Position numbers and translations under genes: made by a program. The notes beneath the pieces are model-generated. The model made no database searches. It had not been told where the DNA came from and saw only the letters and a list, made by a program, of their open reading frames with translations. Below, piece by piece: positions 61,962 to 64,000 of a stretch of DNA of 64,000 nucleotides. Numbering within the stretch: the first letter of the stretch is position 1; each line of letters begins with the position of its first letter. This DNA is from Neorhizobium huautlense (GTDB taxonomy: Bacteria > Pseudomonadota > Alphaproteobacteria > Rhizobiales > Rhizobiaceae): the NCBI RefSeq assembly GCF_002968575.1, contig NZ_PVBM01000009.1:124001-188000 (forward strand). Reading direction: 5' to 3'.

Positions 61962-62873
61962 TCAGGCAGCCTTCCTGGCCAGTATCGGCCGGGTGGCGGC
62001 GGCCTTTTCGACCATGGCGGTGACCTCCGCGCGACGGGCGCCGGTCAAGGTCATCCTCGGCATGCGGACGCGTTCCGACCCGCGGCCCATGATCTGCTCT
62101 GCAAGCTTGATCGATTGAACGAGGTCATGTTCGGCATCGAGATGCAGAAGCGGCATGAACCAGCGATAGATGCGGCGGGCCTCCTCCCAATCGCCGCGGG
62201 CTGCCGCAGCCACGAGCGCCACCGATTCCTGCGGGAAGGCGCTGGTAAGGCCTGATACCCAGCCCTTGGCGCCGAGCAGCAAGCCCTCAAGCGCCACATC
62301 GTCAAGCCCGGCGAAGATATCGAACCGGTCGCCAAAGGCATTGATCAGGTCGGTGAAGCGGCGGGGGTCCGGCGCGCTTTCCTTGACGGCCTTAATGTTT
62401 GCCACGCCTTCGAGCTCGCGCAGCACCTCGTTGGTGATGTTGACGCGGTAGGCTGGGGGATTGTTGTATAGCATGATCGGCAGGGACGTCGCCGCGGCAA
62501 CTGCCTTGAAATGCGCGACCAGTTCCTCCGGCTTCGGCACATAGACCATGGCCGGCAGAACCATGAGGCCGTCGGCGCCGAGCTTTTCCGCGTCCCGGGC
62601 ATAGGCTACCGCACGGCGGGTGTCGAATTCGGAAACGCCTGTGATTACCGGTACACGGCCGCCGACGACTTCGACGGCCGCCTTAAGGATCGTCCGCTTC
62701 TCTTCCGGGTCGAGGGAATTGTTCTCACCACAGGTGCCCATGACGATGAGCCCGTTGACGCCGTCGCGCACGAGTGCATCCTGCACCCCTTGCGTGGCGT
62801 CGATATCGATCGAGAAATCCTCGTGGAACTGTGTCGTCACGGCAGGAAAAACGCCGCTCCAGCCTGTCGTCAT
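61962..62873 (-). CDS. dihydrodipicolinate synthase-family lyase/deaminase (HypD-like)
   Basis: A 303-residue TIM-barrel class I aldolase. The Schiff-base lysine is in NIKAVKESAPD; the pyruvate-binding motif is VMGTCGENNSL. FPAVTTQFHEDFSIDIDAT, LYNNPPAYRVNIT and RWFMPLLHLD recall 1-pyrroline-4-hydroxy-2-carboxylate deaminase of hydroxyproline breakdown (HypD) more than true DapA. The adjacent M24 peptidase would fit use of hydroxyproline peptides. ATG at 62873 is preferred over TTG at 62879. Substrate is inferred. Confidence 0.75.
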   Translation of the reverse strand: MTTGWSGVFPAVTTQFHEDFSIDIDATQGVQDALVRDGVNGLIVMGTCGENNSLDPEEKRTILKAAVEVVGGRVPVITGVSEFDTRRAVAYARDAEKLGADGLMVLPAMVYVPKPEELVAHFKAVAAATSLPIMLYNNPPAYRVNITNEVLRELEGVANIKAVKESAPDPRRFTDLINAFGDRFDIFAGLDDVALEGLLLGAKGWVSGLTSAFPQESVALVAAAARGDWEEARRIYRWFMPLLHLDAEHDLVQSIKLAEQIMGRGSERVRMPRMTLTGARRAEVTAMVEKAAATRPILARKAA

Positions 62874-62921
62874 TGTCAAGCACTCCTATGGTTGTCGGAT
62901 CCGTTGCTGCCGGTGAAGCGG

Positions 62922-64000
62922 TCAGGCAAAGGGTTCGGTCGGGCTCATTGCCGGTTGGGTAAACCATTCCGGGCCGGTTGGGGTCATGTGGATATGGTCT
63001 TCGAGACGTATGCCGAAGCGCCCCGGAAAAACGATCATCGGCTCGTTCGAAAAGCACATGCCGGGTTCGAGCACCGTGGCATTGCCACGTACGATGTATG
63101 GCTCCTCATGGATTTCCATGCCGAGGCCATGGCCGGCCCTATGGGGCAGTCCGGGAAGCGCATAATCCGGGCCGAGGCCGTGCCTGGACAAAACGCGGCG
63201 CGCCGCATCGTCGAGGCTGCCACAGATGGCACCTGGACGGGCGGCTTCGAAGACGGCCTGCTGCGCTTCGCGCTCGATCGCCCAGGCGGACGCAAATTCC
63301 GTCGTAGGCTCTTCCATCACATAGGTGCGGGTGAGGTCGGAATGGTAGCCGTCGATCCGGCAGCCGGTATCCACCAGCACCACATCGCCCGGCTGATAGG
63401 TCTGGTCGCCATCGGCGCCGTGGGGCAGGGATGTCGCGAGACCGAAGGAGACAATACAGAAGCTGGAGCCGCTGGCACCGAGCGCGCGATGCTGCTCGTC
63501 GATATGACGTACCACTTCGGATGCCCTGATGCCTGGCTTGATGATCGCATGCGCCCGGCGATGCACCTCCAGCGTCAGATCCATTGCATATTGGATGATG
63601 GCAATTTCTGTATCCGACTTTCGAAGCCGCATGTCGCGGATCAGCCGGCCTCCATCAAAAAGCCGATCGGCGCCGAAGACGGCGGCGAGCTTGTGATAGA
63701 CGAAAAGAGGCAAGGCGTCATCGAGAGCGAGCTTCACGCCAGGCCGCAGGAGCGACGCGACCAGGGCAGCGCTGCTTTCGTCTTCCTGCCAAAGGGCGAT
63801 TTCGCCCGGCAGATGCGGCAGGCTCGCGATCCGGCTTTCTTCAAAACCCGGTGCGATATAGGTGACCGCGCTTGGCGTCACCAGCGCGCCAACGAGCCGC
63901 TCACTTGGGTGCCAGACCAAACCGGTAAAATAACGAAGGCTCTCCGTCGAGCCGAGCAGCAGTCCCCCCAGCTGTCTTTCTTCCAGCGAAGCCTGCAGCA
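62922..64000 (-). CDS. M24 family metallopeptidase (Xaa-Pro peptidase type), partial
   Basis: At least 359 residues of an M24 peptidase; the N-terminus lies beyond the right edge, since the frame stays open to base 64000 (reading LQASLEERQLGGLLLGSTES and on to RYFTGLVWHPSER). The five metal ligands are present: two Asp in VLVDTGCRIDGYHSDLTRTY, His in AGHGLGMEIHEEP, Glu in LEPGMCFSNEP and Glu in RLEDHIHM. Creatinase-fold N-terminal domain precedes. It is upstream of the HypD-like gene by 48 bases in the same operon. It may cleave Xaa-Pro dipeptides or a related amide. Confidence 0.87.
   Translation of the reverse strand, partial: LQASLEERQLGGLLLGSTESLRYFTGLVWHPSERLVGALVTPSAVTYIAPGFEESRIASLPHLPGEIALWQEDESSAALVASLLRPGVKLALDDALPLFVYHKLAAVFGADRLFDGGRLIRDMRLRKSDTEIAIIQYAMDLTLEVHRRAHAIIKPGIRASEVVRHIDEQHRALGASGSSFCIVSFGLATSLPHGADGDQTYQPGDVVLVDTGCRIDGYHSDLTRTYVMEEPTTEFASAWAIEREAQQAVFEAARPGAICGSLDDAARRVLSRHGLGPDYALPGLPHRAGHGLGMEIHEEPYIVRGNATVLEPGMCFSNEPMIVFPGRFGIRLEDHIHMTPTGPEWFTQPAMSPTEPFA

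Noticed and set aside
1-64000. CRISPR arrays, tRNA or rRNA genes, integrases and insertion sequences
   Set aside because: I looked for regularly spaced repeats, tRNA-like cloverleaf ends and transposase or integrase motifs and saw none that hold up.

Overview
The window is about 64 kb of high-GC DNA that reads like a Rhizobiaceae-type alphaproteobacterium (Sinorhizobium/Ensifer/Rhizobium relatives). The evidence is the intact agaL1-agpABCD-agaL2 alpha-galactoside operon with its AraC activator AgpT in the order known from Sinorhizobium meliloti, an ExsH-type RTX endoglycanase, a DUF6074 protein, a RirA-type iron-responsive operator, and many binding-protein-dependent ABC systems. No rRNA, tRNA, phage, transposase, CRISPR or replication gene was seen. 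A replicon rich in catabolic and transport genes (megaplasmid or chromid) is likely but not proven.

Region by region. (1) 1-8.4 kb: accessory genes of a PQQ-dependent alcohol oxidation system. These are ABC ATPase (cut by the edge), small secreted protein, YVTN beta-propeller, ABC binding protein, cytochrome c-550 (PedF type), a MoxJ/XoxJ-like binding protein, an ApbE flavin transferase, a NosR-like flavinylated membrane ferredoxin, and a divergent ABC permease. The quinoprotein dehydrogenase itself must lie outside. A shared dyad (CGACC-WW-GGTCG) occurs in both divergent promoters. (2) 8.4-12.1 kb: a two-component system, two small secreted proteins that share two motifs in swapped order, and a DUF6074 gene. 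(3) 12.1-14.9 kb: a TetR regulator divergent from a trimethylamine-dehydrogenase-family flavoenzyme of the N-methylproline demethylase type, with an exact 12-bp inverted repeat between them. (4) 15-30.2 kb: the most striking block, one strand only. It carries asbA-asbB-asbC-asbDE(fused)-asbF for a petrobactin-type catecholate siderophore, then FecI/FecR, a TonB-dependent receptor with an STN signalling domain, DUF2218, and a complete siderophore ABC importer. The block can make, sense and import the same iron chelator. (5) 30.6-35.4 kb: LysR regulator, 4-oxalomesaconate tautomerase-like enzyme and a NitT/TauT-type ABC importer. (6) 35.4-45.5 kb: alpha-galactoside (melibiose/raffinose) operon with AgpT. 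(7) 45.6-52.8 kb: AraC regulator, family-1 sugar ABC importer and a fused Gfo/Idh/MocA plus aldo-keto reductase. (8) 52.8-55.1 kb: a long intergenic stretch with a decayed TRAP permease end, then the ExsH-like glycanase. (9) 55.2-60.2 kb: cyoABCD plus SURF1 (cytochrome bo3 quinol oxidase). (10) 60.5-64 kb: an MHS-type MFS transporter, a DHDPS-family lyase/deaminase and an M24 peptidase cut by the window edge.

Genes were called from reading frame, start/SD context and recognisable family motifs. No database search was possible, so family names are recognition calls and substrate assignments are mostly inferences from gene context.
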